Made by a program: the position numbers and the translations under genes. The notes under the pieces were generated by a model that was given only the letters and a program-made list of their open reading frames with translations, did no database searches and was not told the DNA's origin. From Streptomyces changanensis (GTDB taxonomy: Bacteria > Actinomycetota > Actinomycetes > Streptomycetales > Streptomycetaceae), in the NCBI RefSeq assembly GCF_024600715.1, contig NZ_CP102332.1, positions 4,154,001 through 4,218,000 on the forward strand: a stretch of DNA of 64,000 bases, read 5' to 3'. Shown piece by piece: positions 42,983 to 52,440 of the stretch; position 1 is the first letter of the stretch; every line of letters starts with the position of its first letter.

Positions 42983-43573
42983 ATGAGCGCACTCGCCATC
43001 GAGCCGGAGCCCCCCTGTGGCGACGGCTGGGACGAGCTCGTCCGTATCTGGGAGGCGACGGACGCGCCCGAGGGGTGCAAGGTGGAGATCATCGAAGGGG
43101 TCGTCACCGTGACACCTGGGCCTGCCAACAGCCACAACGACACTGCCGACTTGGTCCAACGCCGTTTGTACGGGGTGATCCCAGAGGATTGGGGAATCTA
43201 CCAAACGCAGACCGTGGCCATCCCCTCGCGACAGGGGATGTTCATTCCCGACCTGCTTGTGGCGCCCCGGGCGGCCCTGAAGGAGCACGGCCACTATGTC
43301 CCCCTCGCCGTCGCCGAACTGATCGTCGAGATCACGTCGAGATCGAACGCGAACCACGACCGTGTCGAGAAGCTCCACGGCTACGCCACGGCGGGCGTGC
43401 CGCTCTACCTGCTGCTCGACAGCTGGCACTCGGGTCGCCCCACCGCGACCCTGTACGGAGAGCCGAGGAACGGCATGTACCGCGTGCTCGACACCGTCAA
43501 GTACGGCGAGGAGCTGCGGCTCCCCGCCCCCTTCGACCTCGTCCTCGACACCGGCGAGTTCCCCGGCGCCTGA
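42983..43573 (+). CDS. Uma2 family (DUF820) putative endonuclease
   Basis: A 196-residue restriction-endonuclease-fold protein. KVEIIEGVVTVTPGPANSHN at the N-terminus and the PDLLVAP ... LIVEITSRSNANHDRVEKLHGYA core give the D-x(n)-E-x-T...K pattern of the PD-(D/E)xK family. Streptomyces carry many Uma2 copies of unknown function. The ATG at 42983 has GAGGAGACC upstream. Base composition is slightly less extreme in the first 300 bp (more A/T third positions) than in its neighbours, hinting at later acquisition. Confidence 0.85.
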   Translation: MSALAIEPEPPCGDGWDELVRIWEATDAPEGCKVEIIEGVVTVTPGPANSHNDTADLVQRRLYGVIPEDWGIYQTQTVAIPSRQGMFIPDLLVAPRAALKEHGHYVPLAVAELIVEITSRSNANHDRVEKLHGYATAGVPLYLLLDSWHSGRPTATLYGEPRNGMYRVLDTVKYGEELRLPAPFDLVLDTGEFPGA

Positions 43574-43670
43574 CGGCTGCCACCATTGGTACCGGCCGCC
43601 CTGCCGGGGGCCGGCGGCCCGCCGTGCCGCGTACCGATGAGTTCCGGGGCGCGCACGGGTCTCCCCCCGT

Positions 43671-44021
43671 GTGGACGCCACCGATCCGAAAGTCTTCCAC
43701 GTCGCCGGCCCCGTCGAGCCGGCCGACGTCCCGCGCCTCTGCGAGGAGCTGAGCGCGCTGCTCCGCGAGGGCACGGCCGCCGGCGGCGAGGTCGTCTGCG
43801 AGGTCGGCGGGGTGGGCCGGCCGGGCCTCGCCACCGTCGACGCGCTGGCCCGGCTGCACCTGACCGCCCGGCGCCTCGGCCACCGGATGGCCGTGCGCGG
43901 CGCCGGGCCCGACCTGCGGCTGCTGCTGGAACTGGTCGGTCTGGCCGGGATTCTCAGCCCTCCAGCCGGTCCGGCAGGTCGAAGAGGGGGAACCAGCGCT
44001 TCACGTCCAGGAACGACGTGA
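43671..44021 (+). CDS. STAS domain protein (anti-anti-sigma-like)
   Basis: A 116-residue protein whose first 95 residues fit a STAS fold ([61 protein letters not shown]). Classical anti-anti-sigma factors have a phosphorylatable Ser or Thr near the loop; here [10 protein letters not shown] offers only a Thr. The last 20 residues are encoded within the 3' end of the convergent sigma gene (68-bp overlap), so the natural tail may be shorter. GTG 43671 lacks an obvious Shine-Dalgarno. Confidence 0.65.
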   Translation: MDATDPKVFHVAGPVEPADVPRLCEELSALLREGTAAGGEVVCEVGGVGRPGLATVDALARLHLTARRLGHRMAVRGAGPDLRLLLELVGLAGILSPPAGPAGRRGGTSASRPGTT

Positions 44022-44931
44022 TCCCCGAGACCTTCCCGTCCACGATCTCGATGACCATGAGCGCCCACGGACTGAACCCGCCCTCCGGGTCCGGGTGGTA
44101 GTGGGCGAACGCCGGCGTGCCGTTGGCCACCACCGGCACCAGGCGCGAGCCCCGGCACACCTCACCGACGCCGAGCATCCAGCCGACGATGTCGTCGTGG
44201 CCGCGCAGCCACAGGTCGTAGGGCGGCATGGAGAGCGTCGCGTCCTCGTGGAGCAGCGCCGTCAGCGCCGCCATGTCGTACGCCTCGAAGGCCGCCACGT
44301 ACCGGTCGAGGAGGCCGCGCTGCTCCTCGTCGAGCGGGTCCGCCGCGTCCGTCCGCGCCGGGTCGGACGCGGCGAGGGTGGCCCGCGCGCGCTGGAGCGC
44401 GCTGTTCACCGAGGCGACCGAGGTGTCCAGGAGCTCCGCGACCTCGCTCGCCTTCCAGGCGAGCACCTCGCGCAGGATGAGCACCGCCCGCTGCTTCGCC
44501 GGCAGGTGCTGGAGCGCCGCAACGAACGCCAGGCGCACGGACTCGCGGGCGAGCGCCGCCTCCGCCGGGTCGGCGCTCTGGGGGAGCACCCGCCCGTCGG
44601 GCACCGGCTCCAGCCAGGTGACCTCGGGACGGGCCGTGAGCTGGGCCTGGGCGACGGGCGTGGCCGCCGTCAGGTCCATGGGGCGGGCGCGGCGGTTGCC
44701 CGCGTTGAGCGCGTCCAGGCAGACGTTCGTCGCGATGCGGTAGAGCCAGGAGCGCAGCGACGAGCGGCCCTCGAACCGGTCGATGCTCCGCCACGCGCGG
44801 ACCATCGTGTCCTGTACGGCGTCCTCCGCCTCGAAGGCCGAACCGAGCATCCGGTAGCAGTAACCGGTCAGCTCCGTCCGGTACTCCTCCAGCCGGGTCT
44901 CCGGATCCTCCGGAGCCGCCACGTCCGCCAT
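43954..44931 (-). CDS. ECF sigma factor with C-terminal SnoaL-like domain (SigG-like)
   Basis: A 325-residue sigma-70 family protein. Region 2: [37 protein letters not shown] and [19 protein letters not shown] (quoted from ends). Region 4: [44 protein letters not shown]. From about residue 205 a SnoaL-like domain follows ([28 protein letters not shown]). Such fused domains often take over the anti-sigma role. ATG 44931 was chosen because region 2 starts 15 residues later; a TTG 22 codons upstream also exists. It overlaps the STAS gene convergently. Confidence 0.85.
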   Translation of the reverse strand: MADVAAPEDPETRLEEYRTELTGYCYRMLGSAFEAEDAVQDTMVRAWRSIDRFEGRSSLRSWLYRIATNVCLDALNAGNRRARPMDLTAATPVAQAQLTARPEVTWLEPVPDGRVLPQSADPAEAALARESVRLAFVAALQHLPAKQRAVLILREVLAWKASEVAELLDTSVASVNSALQRARATLAASDPARTDAADPLDEEQRGLLDRYVAAFEAYDMAALTALLHEDATLSMPPYDLWLRGHDDIVGWMLGVGEVCRGSRLVPVVANGTPAFAHYHPDPEGGFSPWALMVIEIVDGKVSGITSFLDVKRWFPLFDLPDRLEG

Positions 44932-45016
44932 CGCGTCCACCCCTGTCGCGCCGCTGTCACCGCCGTCCCTCCGGAAGTTACCGGAGGGCACTGACAACGC
45001 GGACCGGATCGCGCGT

Positions 45017-45727
45017 TCACGTGCCGGGCTTGCGCCCGTACACGAACACGTCGTCGCCGTTCTTCAGCAGGTTCCAGTATGCCTTCGCGTCGTTGGGCCG
45101 CATGTTGACGCAGCCCCCGGAACCCGGCGGGTTCCACATCGACTTGGTCGTCGAGTGGAACGCCTGCCCGCCGTCGAAGAACTGCGAGTACGGCATCCAC
45201 ACCTTGTAGAGGGTCGACCAGTGGTTGAGCGTGCGCTGGTAGACCTTCTTCGCGCCGGTGCGCGTCTCGGCGCCGTCACGGCCCGTGCGGACCGGCACCG
45301 GCCCGTACACGAGCTTCGACCCGTCCTGGACCCAGCTGAGCTGCCTGGTCAGGTCGACGCAGGCGATGCGGCCCTTGTTGACCGGGCACTTGCCCGCCTT
45401 GTTCGGCGTCTTCCCCGCGGCCCGCTGCTGCAGCATCGTGTCCATGGTCCGCCAGGTCAGCGGCCCCGCGTAACCGGCGCTCGGCGTGATGCCGTGCGTC
45501 TGCTGGAACGAGCGGATCGCCTGGCAGTCACCCGTGGACTGCTTGCCGTCCACGGTCCTGCCGAGGAACTTCTCCACCTGCTTCTGGTACGGTCCCGTCC
45601 CCGCCGTGCACGCCGTGGCCGCGTGCGCGGAACCCGCGCCCACGGTCAGTGCCAGCGGCACGACGAGCCCGGTGGCGCCGAGCACCACTCCGGTGCGCCG
45701 CCGCCATGCCCCGCCCTTGACCCCCAT
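45017..45727 (-). CDS. Secreted L,D-transpeptidase-like protein
   Basis: A 236-residue protein: signal peptide ([23 protein letters not shown]), a peptidoglycan-binding-like segment ([25 protein letters not shown]), and a YkuD domain ending [17 protein letters not shown]. The catalytic Cys is present, but the His of the usual SHGC is Gly here (SGGC). The upstream FHSTTKS histidine is kept. It is either an active variant or a wall-binding protein. The ATG at 45727 has GGGGAG upstream. This is the second YkuD-type protein in the window. Confidence 0.85.
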   Translation of the reverse strand: MGVKGGAWRRRTGVVLGATGLVVPLALTVGAGSAHAATACTAGTGPYQKQVEKFLGRTVDGKQSTGDCQAIRSFQQTHGITPSAGYAGPLTWRTMDTMLQQRAAGKTPNKAGKCPVNKGRIACVDLTRQLSWVQDGSKLVYGPVPVRTGRDGAETRTGAKKVYQRTLNHWSTLYKVWMPYSQFFDGGQAFHSTTKSMWNPPGSGGCVNMRPNDAKAYWNLLKNGDDVFVYGRKPGT

Positions 45728-45846
45728 AGCCACTCCCCTTGCCTCCGATGAGGTTGTCGTACCCGTAGGACGCTCGTGACCGCCTCGCGGTTGTACCGAA
45801 AATGCGCGCGATGCGTCCTCGTGACCCACCCGTCCGCGCGAAGGGG

Positions 45847-47145
45847 TCAGCGCGTTCCGCCGGCCGCGACGAGCACGCTCCGCTCCGGTGCCGGCCGGGG
45901 GCCGACGCGCCGCGCCGCCACCCGCGCCCGGTGCGTGCCGTACAGGGTGAGGGAGACGACGCCGAGGACCGCGACCAGCCCGAGCAGGACCGTGCCGCCC
46001 CAACCGGCCCGGTGGTAGGCGACGGCGCCGAGGGTGCCGCCGACGCTGCTGCCGAGGTAGTACGCCGACTGGTACAGGGCGGACGCCTGGGCGCGGCCGG
46101 TGGTCGCGGCCCGGCTCACCGACGACGAGGCGACGGCGTGGCCGGCGAAGAACCCCGCGGTGATCAGGACGAGCCCGCCCAGCACGGCGGTCAGCGACCC
46201 GGACAGCGACAGCAGCAGACCGGCCGCCGTCGTGGCGACGGCCAGGTACAGCGCCCCGCGCCGCCCCATGCGGCCGACGAGCCGCCCGGCCGCGGCCGAG
46301 GCGGCCGTGCCCACCAGGTACACGAGGAACACCGAACCGACGACGCCCTGCGGCAGCGAGAAGGGGGCCTCCACGAGCCGGTAGCCGATGACCGTGTACA
46401 CCGCGCCGAACACCGTCATGAACAGCGCGCCGATGGCGTACAGCCGCATCAGCAGCGGGTCCGACAGGTGCGTGCGCACCGTGCGCGCCAGGGCGCGCGG
46501 GTCGAGGGTGCCCGGCCGGAAGTGGCGGGCGGGGGGAAGCAGCAGCCGGTACGCCACCGCGCACACCACCGCCAGCACGCCGACGGCGGCCAGCCCGGCC
46601 CGCCAGCCCCACAGCTGTGCGGTCCAGCCGGTCACGATCCGCCCGCTCATGCCGCCGACGCTGTTGCCCGCGACGAACAGCCCGATCGCACCGACCAGCG
46701 CCTTCGGACGCACCTCCTCCGCCAAGTACGCCATCGCCGACGCCGGCACCCCGGCCAGCGCCGCGCCCTGCACGGCGCGCAGCGCGACCAGCCACTCCAG
46801 GTCCGGCGCGAACGGCACCAGCAGTCCCACGGCGGAGGCGACCACGAGGGAGGCCGTCATCAGGGCCCGCCGCCCGAACCGCTCCGACAGCGCGCTGAGC
46901 GGCAGGACGCACAGGGCGAGCGCGCCCGTCGCGGCGGAGACGGTCCAGCTGGCGGCCGACGCGGAGACCGCGAAGTCGGCGGAGACGGCGGGCAGCAGGG
47001 CCTGCGTCGAGTAGAGGAGGGCGAACGTCGCGACGCCGGCGGCGAAGAGGGCGAGGCTCATGCGGCGGTGGCCGGGTCGTCCGGGGGCGAGGCGCGTGTC
47101 GGCGTCCACGGGAGCCGTGGACGCCTCGGTACTGGCGGGAGACAT
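45847..47145 (-). CDS. MFS transporter (YnfM/arabinose-efflux type)
   Basis: A 432-residue major-facilitator protein with twelve predicted helices. LYSTQALLPAVSADF in the first helix and LSERFGRRALMT in the loop 2-3 motif, with VGRMGRRGALY as its repeat, are typical of drug/metabolite efflux proteins of this family. It is divergent from a LysR regulator gene across a 63-bp gap, so the LysR protein probably controls it. Confidence 0.88.
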   Translation of the reverse strand: MSPASTEASTAPVDADTRLAPGRPGHRRMSLALFAAGVATFALLYSTQALLPAVSADFAVSASAASWTVSAATGALALCVLPLSALSERFGRRALMTASLVVASAVGLLVPFAPDLEWLVALRAVQGAALAGVPASAMAYLAEEVRPKALVGAIGLFVAGNSVGGMSGRIVTGWTAQLWGWRAGLAAVGVLAVVCAVAYRLLLPPARHFRPGTLDPRALARTVRTHLSDPLLMRLYAIGALFMTVFGAVYTVIGYRLVEAPFSLPQGVVGSVFLVYLVGTAASAAAGRLVGRMGRRGALYLAVATTAAGLLLSLSGSLTAVLGGLVLITAGFFAGHAVASSSVSRAATTGRAQASALYQSAYYLGSSVGGTLGAVAYHRAGWGGTVLLGLVAVLGVVSLTLYGTHRARVAARRVGPRPAPERSVLVAAGGTR

Positions 47146-47208
47146 GCCTCGACCGTACGGAGACGGCCGTTCATGCGTCCAATGCACGGAACGGCTTTAA
47201 TCGTTCCC
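47146..47208. promoter_or_regulatory. Divergent MFS/LysR control region
   Basis: The gap contains GTTC at 47169-47172 and GAAC at 47188-47191 around TGCGTCCAATGCA, an interrupted dyad of the size LysR proteins recognise (T-n11-A). TTTAAT at 47196-47201, 7 nt before ATG 47209, may be the LysR -10. Confidence 0.4.
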
Positions 47209-48171
47209 ATGGTGCATGAGTACAGGCCACAGCCACGGCTGTCACTGAACAGTAACGAAGAAGAAATGGGCCTGCTGCTTGCCCCTCGCCTGGCGTACTT
47301 CGCGGCGGTCGCCCGCCACGAGCACGTGACCCGGGCGGCGCGGGAGACCGGAGTGCCGCAGTCGACCCTGTCGCGCGCGATGGCGCGGCTGGAGGAGGAC
47401 CTCGGCGTCACGCTCTTCGCGCGCCGGGGCCGCGCGCTGTCCCTGACCCCGGCGGGCCGCACGTTCCTCCTCTCCGTGCAGCGGGCCCTCGGCGAGGTGG
47501 AGCGGGCCGCGGAGGCGGTGCGCGCGGACGTCGACCCGACGGCGGGGCGCGTCGCGTTCGGCTTCCTGCACACGATGGGCTCGGAGACCGTCCCGGGCCT
47601 GCTGCGGGCGTTCCGCGTCGACCACCCGAAGGTCCGCTTCACCCTCGTGCAGAACTACGGCGAGGCGATGCTCGAACGCCTGCGCGCCGGTGAGCTCGAC
47701 CTGTGCCTGACCTCCCCGGTGCCGGACGCCCCCGACCTGGTCGCCCGGCGGCTGGACGAGCAGCGGCTGCGGCTCGTCGTACCGGACGACCACCGGCTGG
47801 CCGGCCGCAAGCGCGTCCGCCTGGCGGAGGCGGCCGACGAGGCGTTCGTGACCCTCGAACCGGGGTACGGGCTGCGCCGCATCACCGACGACCTGTGCGC
47901 GGAGGCCGGGTTCCGGCCGCGCGTGGCGTTCGAGGGCGAGGAGGCGGAGACCCTGCGGGGCCTCGTCGCGGCCGGCCTCGGCGTCGCGCTGCTCCCGCCG
48001 CCGGCCGTGCGGCGCCCGGGGGTCGTCGAACTGACGGTGACGGCACCGCGCGCGGCCCGCGAGATCGGCGTCGCCTGGCAGGCGGGCCGCCCGGACACGC
48101 CCCCGGTGGCGGCGTTCAAGCGGTTCCTCCTGTCCCGCCGCGGCAAGCTCCTCGGCGAGGCGGAGCACTAG
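47209..48171 (+). CDS. LysR family transcriptional regulator
   Basis: A 320-residue regulator: winged helix-turn-helix APRLAYFAAVARHEHVTRAA, ETGVPQSTLSRAMARLEEDLGVTLFARRGR (by segments), then a type-2 periplasmic-binding-like effector domain (GRVAFGFLHTMGSETVPGLLRAF to the end). ATG 47209 gives a 19-residue polar leader before the DNA-binding domain; ATG 47266 would start right at MGLLLAPRLAYF. It probably regulates the divergent MFS gene. Confidence 0.88.
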   Translation: MVHEYRPQPRLSLNSNEEEMGLLLAPRLAYFAAVARHEHVTRAARETGVPQSTLSRAMARLEEDLGVTLFARRGRALSLTPAGRTFLLSVQRALGEVERAAEAVRADVDPTAGRVAFGFLHTMGSETVPGLLRAFRVDHPKVRFTLVQNYGEAMLERLRAGELDLCLTSPVPDAPDLVARRLDEQRLRLVVPDDHRLAGRKRVRLAEAADEAFVTLEPGYGLRRITDDLCAEAGFRPRVAFEGEEAETLRGLVAAGLGVALLPPPAVRRPGVVELTVTAPRAAREIGVAWQAGRPDTPPVAAFKRFLLSRRGKLLGEAEH

Positions 48172-48331
48172 GGGGTCGCGCCGGTCAGGTCGGGCGCGCG
48201 GCGCCGGCACTCCCCGACGCGACCTGGTCGACAAGGCACCCGCGGGGGCCACCGAGGACCGGGTCCGGCCTGCATCGGGCGGCGGGGCCGGGTACCCGAC
48301 GGGCACGACGCACCACGACGAGAACCACTCC

Positions 48332-48683
48332 GTGGACCGCGTGGACCCCGTAGACCCCGTGGACCACCGCGCCGGCCACCAGGCCGAGGCGGCGGAGGCG
48401 GCCCGGAAGGCCGAGGAGGAGCGGGCGGCGTCGCAGCCGTTCGGTTACCCGTACCCGGAGCGCCGCCCGGGTGTCCGCGCGACCCGCCGCATCGACCGGG
48501 AGCGCGCGGACGCCGACAGCGTCCCCGGCGTCCCGGGCGGTCACGGCGCCACCGGTTGGCGGACAGCCCGGCGGCAGCCCGGGCATCGCGCCCGACCGGA
48601 GGGGGACCATCGACCCGGCCGAGTACGCCGACACGATCGCGGGCGGCGAGCCCGACCCGCGCCGCAGGACCGACCAGGACTGA
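48332..48683 (+). pseudogene. Frameshifted small gene of unknown function
   Basis: From GTG 48332 the first frame (VDRVDPVDPVDHRAG, AEAARKAEEERAASQPFGYP, RRIDRERADADS) has strong G/C third-position bias up to about 48555. After that the bias switches to the next frame, which reads PGIAPDRRGTIDPAEYADTI and GGEPDPRRRTDQD and ends at 48683. Each half looks coding only in its own frame, so there is a one-base frameshift near 48555-48563, by mutation or sequencing error. A charged, disordered product of about 117 residues would result. No family recognised. Confidence 0.5.
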
Positions 48684-48836
48684 CGCCCGCCGAGCCCGGA
48701 CACACCGCCCGGGCAGGTCCGCCCTGGCGTCCGCCCGCACGGCGGATTCCGGCCGGTACGCGCACCACCCACGCCGCCCCGGCGCTCGCCCCGGCCGCCC
48801 CGACGCCCGCCCGCCGACGCCCGGCCGGTAGGCGCC

Positions 48837-49610
48837 TCAGTGCCGCAGGGACCGGCCGAAGCCCGCCGCCAGCGGCATGCGCAGGCCCAGCGGGGGCGGC
48901 GCGGCGAAGGCGTCCACCACGGGGCGGGAGTGGGGGCGTCCGAAGAGCGAGCCCAGCACGAAGTCCTCGGCGAGCGCCAGGACCTCGCCGTGGTGCTGGC
49001 GCAGCGCGTGCCCGTCGGAGTGCACCTCGAACCGGCACGTCGCCCGGTTCGCCTTCTTCGCCCGCACCGCCAGCCGGTACGACAGGTCCGGGTGCGCCGC
49101 CGCGTCGTTCGTCCCGTGCACGAACATCACCTGACGCCCCACCAGCTGCCCGACCGGCTCCGGCTCGGCGGCCACGTCGTCCTCCGGCAGCCACGGCGCC
49201 AGCGCCAGCACGGACACGACGGCCGCGTGCCCCGCCGCCCGCAGCGCCGCGCGGCCGCCCATCCCGTGGCCGACGAGGCAGACGGGTACGTCGCCGTGGC
49301 GCCGCACCACCTCGGCGACCGCCCACCGCGCGTCCACGGCGAGCCGCTCGTCGGCGCCGTTCCAGCCGCGGCACCCGTACCGCACGACGTGCGCGGCCAT
49401 TCCGTCGTCGCGGCCCGCCCGGGCGAGCCGTCGGGCCAGCGGCGCCAGCGCGGCGCGGTGCAGCGGCGAGGCGCGGCGCACCGACTCGGCGCAGCCGTCC
49501 GGCAGCAGCAGCACCACCCCGCCGACCGCCGCCGTTCCCGAACCCCCGACCGCCCGCCCCAGGCGCGCCTCCCGGGCGGTGCCCGGGCCTACGAGTGCGT
49601 GGTGTGCCAT
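48837..49610 (-). CDS. Alpha/beta-hydrolase-fold protein, nucleophile position altered
   Basis: A 257-residue protein of dienelactone-hydrolase type: [14 protein letters not shown] as the oxyanion strand, [30 protein letters not shown] as the nucleophile elbow, [10 protein letters not shown] for the acid and [13 protein letters not shown] for the His. The elbow reads G-H-G-M-G, with Gly where Ser, Cys or Asp is expected, so ordinary hydrolase chemistry is doubtful. I place the start at 49610; it is divergent from add. Confidence 0.8.
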   Translation of the reverse strand: MAHHALVGPGTAREARLGRAVGGSGTAAVGGVVLLLPDGCAESVRRASPLHRAALAPLARRLARAGRDDGMAAHVVRYGCRGWNGADERLAVDARWAVAEVVRRHGDVPVCLVGHGMGGRAALRAAGHAAVVSVLALAPWLPEDDVAAEPEPVGQLVGRQVMFVHGTNDAAAHPDLSYRLAVRAKKANRATCRFEVHSDGHALRQHHGEVLALAEDFVLGSLFGRPHSRPVVDAFAAPPPLGLRMPLAAGFGRSLRH

Positions 49611-49760
49611 GGCAGAACAGTCTCAGAAGAGGAGGTGTACGCCACTCGTACACGCGGTCACCGTTCCGTATCGGGTGACCCCCGCGAACCACGCGCCCCC
49701 AGCCCGCCCCTGCCCGCCCCCGGACCGGCCCACGGCCGGTTCGCGCCACCACCGGTCCCT

Positions 49761-49772
49761 CTACGCGCGTAG
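49761..49772. promoter_or_regulatory. Nucleoside-regulon operator, add
   Basis: CTACGCGCGTAG, a perfect palindrome, centred 22-23 bp before the add ATG and 4 bp upstream of TACAGT (49777-49782), the likely -10 box. Occupancy would block polymerase. Confidence 0.8.
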
Positions 49773-49788
49773 GGACTACAGTGCCGGA

Positions 49789-50943
49789 ATGACGAGCCAG
49801 AGCCTCACCACCCCGACCGCGGACCAGCTCCGCCGCGCGCCGAAGGTCCTGCTCCACGACCACCTCGACGGGGGCCTGCGGCCCGGCACGGTCGTCGACC
49901 TCGCCCGCGACGGCGGCTACGCCGGCCTCCCCGAGACCGACCCCGCACGGCTCGGCACCTGGTTCCGCGAGGCCGCCGACTCCGGTTCGCTGGAGCGGTA
50001 CCTGGAGACCTTCGCGCACACCTGCGCCGTCATGCAGACCCGCGACGCCCTCTTCCGCGTCGCCGCCGAGTGCGCCGAGGACCTCGCGGAGGACGGCGTC
50101 GTCTACGCCGAGGTGCGCTACGCCCCCGAGCAGCATCTGGAGGCCGGCCTCACCCTGAACGAGGTCGTGGACGCCGTCAACGAGGGCTTCCGCGAGGGGG
50201 AGCGCCGCGCCCGCGCGAACGGCCACCGCATCCGTGTCGGCGCCCTCCTCACCGCGATGCGGCACGCCGCGCGCTCCCTGGAGATCGCCGAACTGGCCAA
50301 CGCCCACCGGGACGCCGGTGTCGTCGGCTTCGACATCGCCGGCGCCGAGGCGGGCTTCCCGCCCACCCGGCACCTCGACGCCTTCGAGTACCTGAAGCGC
50401 GAGAACAACCACTTCACCATCCACGCCGGTGAGGCGTTCGGGCTGCCGTCGATCTGGCAGGCCCTCCAGTGGTGCGGCGCGGACCGCCTCGGCCACGGCG
50501 TCCGCATCATCGACGACATCGGGATCGCCGACGACGGGACGGTCACGCTGGGCCGCCTCGCCGCGTACGTGCGCGACAAGCGCGTCCCGCTGGAGATGTG
50601 CCCGACCTCCAACCTCCAGACCGGCGCCGCCACCTCGTACGCGGAGCACCCCATCGGCCTGCTGCGCCGCCTGCACTTCCGGGCCACGGTCAACACCGAC
50701 AACCGGCTGATGTCGGGCACCACCCTGAGCCGGGAGTTCGCGCACCTGACCGAGGCGTTCGGCTACACGCTCGACGACGTCCAGTGGTTCACGGTCAACG
50801 CGATGAAGTCGGCGTTCATCCCTTTCGATGAACGACTGGCGATGATCAATGACGTGATCAAGCCGGGCTTCGCCGCGCTGAGATCCGCTTGGCTGTTCGG
50901 GTCGACCGGCCCCACCAGCGGTTCTCCCGCCCAGGACGCCTGA
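49789..50943 (+). CDS. add: Adenosine deaminase
   Basis: A 384-residue zinc enzyme deaminating adenosine or deoxyadenosine to inosine forms. Zinc and catalytic motifs: LLHDHLDGG with His23 and His25, [10 protein letters not shown] with zinc His and catalytic Glu, [21 protein letters not shown] and VNTDN. The ATG at 49789 lies 6 nt after the TACAGT -10 box and has no good Shine-Dalgarno, so the transcript is probably leaderless. The operator sits immediately upstream of the -10. Confidence 0.95.
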   Translation: MTSQSLTTPTADQLRRAPKVLLHDHLDGGLRPGTVVDLARDGGYAGLPETDPARLGTWFREAADSGSLERYLETFAHTCAVMQTRDALFRVAAECAEDLAEDGVVYAEVRYAPEQHLEAGLTLNEVVDAVNEGFREGERRARANGHRIRVGALLTAMRHAARSLEIAELANAHRDAGVVGFDIAGAEAGFPPTRHLDAFEYLKRENNHFTIHAGEAFGLPSIWQALQWCGADRLGHGVRIIDDIGIADDGTVTLGRLAAYVRDKRVPLEMCPTSNLQTGAATSYAEHPIGLLRRLHFRATVNTDNRLMSGTTLSREFAHLTEAFGYTLDDVQWFTVNAMKSAFIPFDERLAMINDVIKPGFAALRSAWLFGSTGPTSGSPAQDA

Positions 50944-51081
50944 CGCCGCGCCGCTCCCGGCCGGTGCGGGGGACGCGGGCGCCGCCGAACGGCCCACCGT
51001 CGGGTGTTTGCGGGGTCCGGCGGCCCGTGGCTACGTTGCAGAGCCGCTCCACCCCCCGAGTCACCCCAAGGACGAAATCCG

Positions 51082-51402
51082 ATGAAGCAGTCCGCTGCCA
51101 AGACCCTCGGCGTCGCCGCCCTCGGTGCCGCCTTCGCCGCCTCCGCCGCCGGCAGCGCCTCCGCGCTCACCTCCGTCCCCACCGGCCCGGCCCTCCAGAC
51201 CGTCACCTCGATGCTCCCCGTCGCCGAGACCGTCGCGCAGCTGCCCGGCGGCGCCGGCGAGACCGCCACGGTCACGCAGGGCGTCCTGGACTCCCTCACC
51301 GACGCCGCCCCCGCGGTGCCGGTCAACACCCCGGCCGACCCGGTGGTCGGGCTCCTCGGCGGCCTCCCGGTCGGCGGCGCCCTCCCGGCGGCCGGCCTCT
51401 GA
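51082..51402 (+). CDS. Small secreted protein, paralogue A
   Basis: A 106-residue protein with a clear signal peptide (TLGVAALGAAFAASAAGSASA) and a mature part rich in Ala, Val, Pro and Gly, ending VGLLGGLPVGGALPAAGL. No cysteine or catalytic motif. It resembles the product at 57672-58007 in size, signal and Leu-Gly-Gly-rich ending, so the two are probably related wall or surface proteins. AAGGA lies 9 nt before ATG 51082. A long hairpin follows. Confidence 0.78.
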   Translation: MKQSAAKTLGVAALGAAFAASAAGSASALTSVPTGPALQTVTSMLPVAETVAQLPGGAGETATVTQGVLDSLTDAAPAVPVNTPADPVVGLLGGLPVGGALPAAGL

Positions 51403-51436
51403 GCCGACACGCACGACGAGGCGACACGCACGGCGA

Positions 51437-51477
51437 GGCGGTGGGCGCGCATCCGGGAAGGATGCGCGCCCACCGCC
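51437..51477. terminator. Bidirectional terminator
   Basis: Perfect 18-bp stem GGCGGTGGGCGCGCATCC / GGATGCGCGCCCACCGCC with a GGGAA loop, lying between two convergent genes. Confidence 0.85.
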
Positions 51478-51507
51478 GTACGTACGTGACGCCCCGGCTC
51501 CGGCGGG

Positions 51508-51708
51508 CTACCAGGCCGGCTTCGCGCCCCGCTCCACCGGCAGCAGCATCCACAGTGCCAGGTACAGCAGGAACTGCGGGCCCGGCAGCAGGCAGGACAC
51601 CACGAAGATCACGCGCATCGTCGTCGCCGAGGTGCCGAAGCGCCGTGCCAGCGCCGCGCACACTCCGCCGATCACGCGTCCGTCACGGGGGCGGGTCAGT
51701 GCGGCCAT
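51508..51708 (-). CDS. PspC domain membrane protein
   Basis: A 66-residue PspC-type protein: RPRDGRVIGGVCAALARRFG, the family signature, then one membrane helix (VIFVVSCLLPGPQFLLYLALW) and a short tail. PspC proteins take part in envelope stress responses or act as small membrane adaptors. The ATG at 51708 has AAGGAG 6 nt upstream. Confidence 0.9.
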   Translation of the reverse strand: MAALTRPRDGRVIGGVCAALARRFGTSATTMRVIFVVSCLLPGPQFLLYLALWMLLPVERGAKPAW

Positions 51709-51798
51709 GGTGGGCTCCTTCGTGAGCTGTGTCGCGGAAGCCTCTCGTCGGCTCCCGATGACTCCATCCTGCCCGCACCCACCGGACAAAACGTCAGG

Positions 51799-52440
51799 CT
51801 ACGGGGCGGTCCCGACCCTGGGAATCCTCGGGGTCGCCCCCTGGGGGCCGTCCTCCCGGCGCAGGGTCCCACCGGGCCCGCGGCTCCGCCCGGGGGAGGA
51901 CCAGCCGCCCGCACCGGCGCCGACCCGGGCCCCGATCCCGGCCCGCGGGCCGCCCGCGCCCCCGCCGCCCGGCCCGTACAGCCTGCGCCGCAGCCTCGCC
52001 CGCCAGGCCGGCACCACCGCCAGGTGCGCCAGCGCCACGCCGGCGGCGTTGAGGAGCACCGCGTCGACGTCCACCACCCGGCCCGGCACGGCCGTCTGCA
52101 GCAGCTCGATCCCCAGGGACAGCAGGGCGCCCGCCGACACCGTCCGCACCAGGGACGCCCACGGCGCCACGTCGAGGCGCGCGTCCGCGAGCGGCAGCAG
52201 CACCCCCAGCGGCGCCAGCAGGAGGAGGGACTCGCCGATCCGCCGCGCCGCCTCCACCGGGCCCAGCGCCAGGTCGGCCCTGATCCCGGCCAGCGGCTCC
52301 AGATTGGCCGCCGTCACCCACATCACGTCCAGCGGCCGCAGCGTCAGCCACCCCACGAACACCAGATGGACGAAGAGGAGGACGAGCCCCGCCACGCGGT
52401 AGCGGAGGGCGGCGCTGCCGCCCGAACCTTGACGCTGCAC
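51799..52440 (-). CDS. VanZ family membrane protein
   Basis: A 213-residue protein with four helices in the first 140 residues. LTLRPLDV, NLEPLAG, ESLLLLAPLGVLLPL and IELLQTAVPGRVVDVDAVLLNAAGVALAH are the VanZ-like signature, followed by a Gly/Arg/Pro-rich disordered tail. VanZ proteins are linked to envelope and glycopeptide tolerance, mechanism unclear. GTG 52440 was chosen; a TTG three codons upstream is possible. Confidence 0.85.
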   Translation of the reverse strand: MQRQGSGGSAALRYRVAGLVLLFVHLVFVGWLTLRPLDVMWVTAANLEPLAGIRADLALGPVEAARRIGESLLLLAPLGVLLPLADARLDVAPWASLVRTVSAGALLSLGIELLQTAVPGRVVDVDAVLLNAAGVALAHLAVVPAWRARLRRRLYGPGGGGAGGPRAGIGARVGAGAGGWSSPGRSRGPGGTLRREDGPQGATPRIPRVGTAP

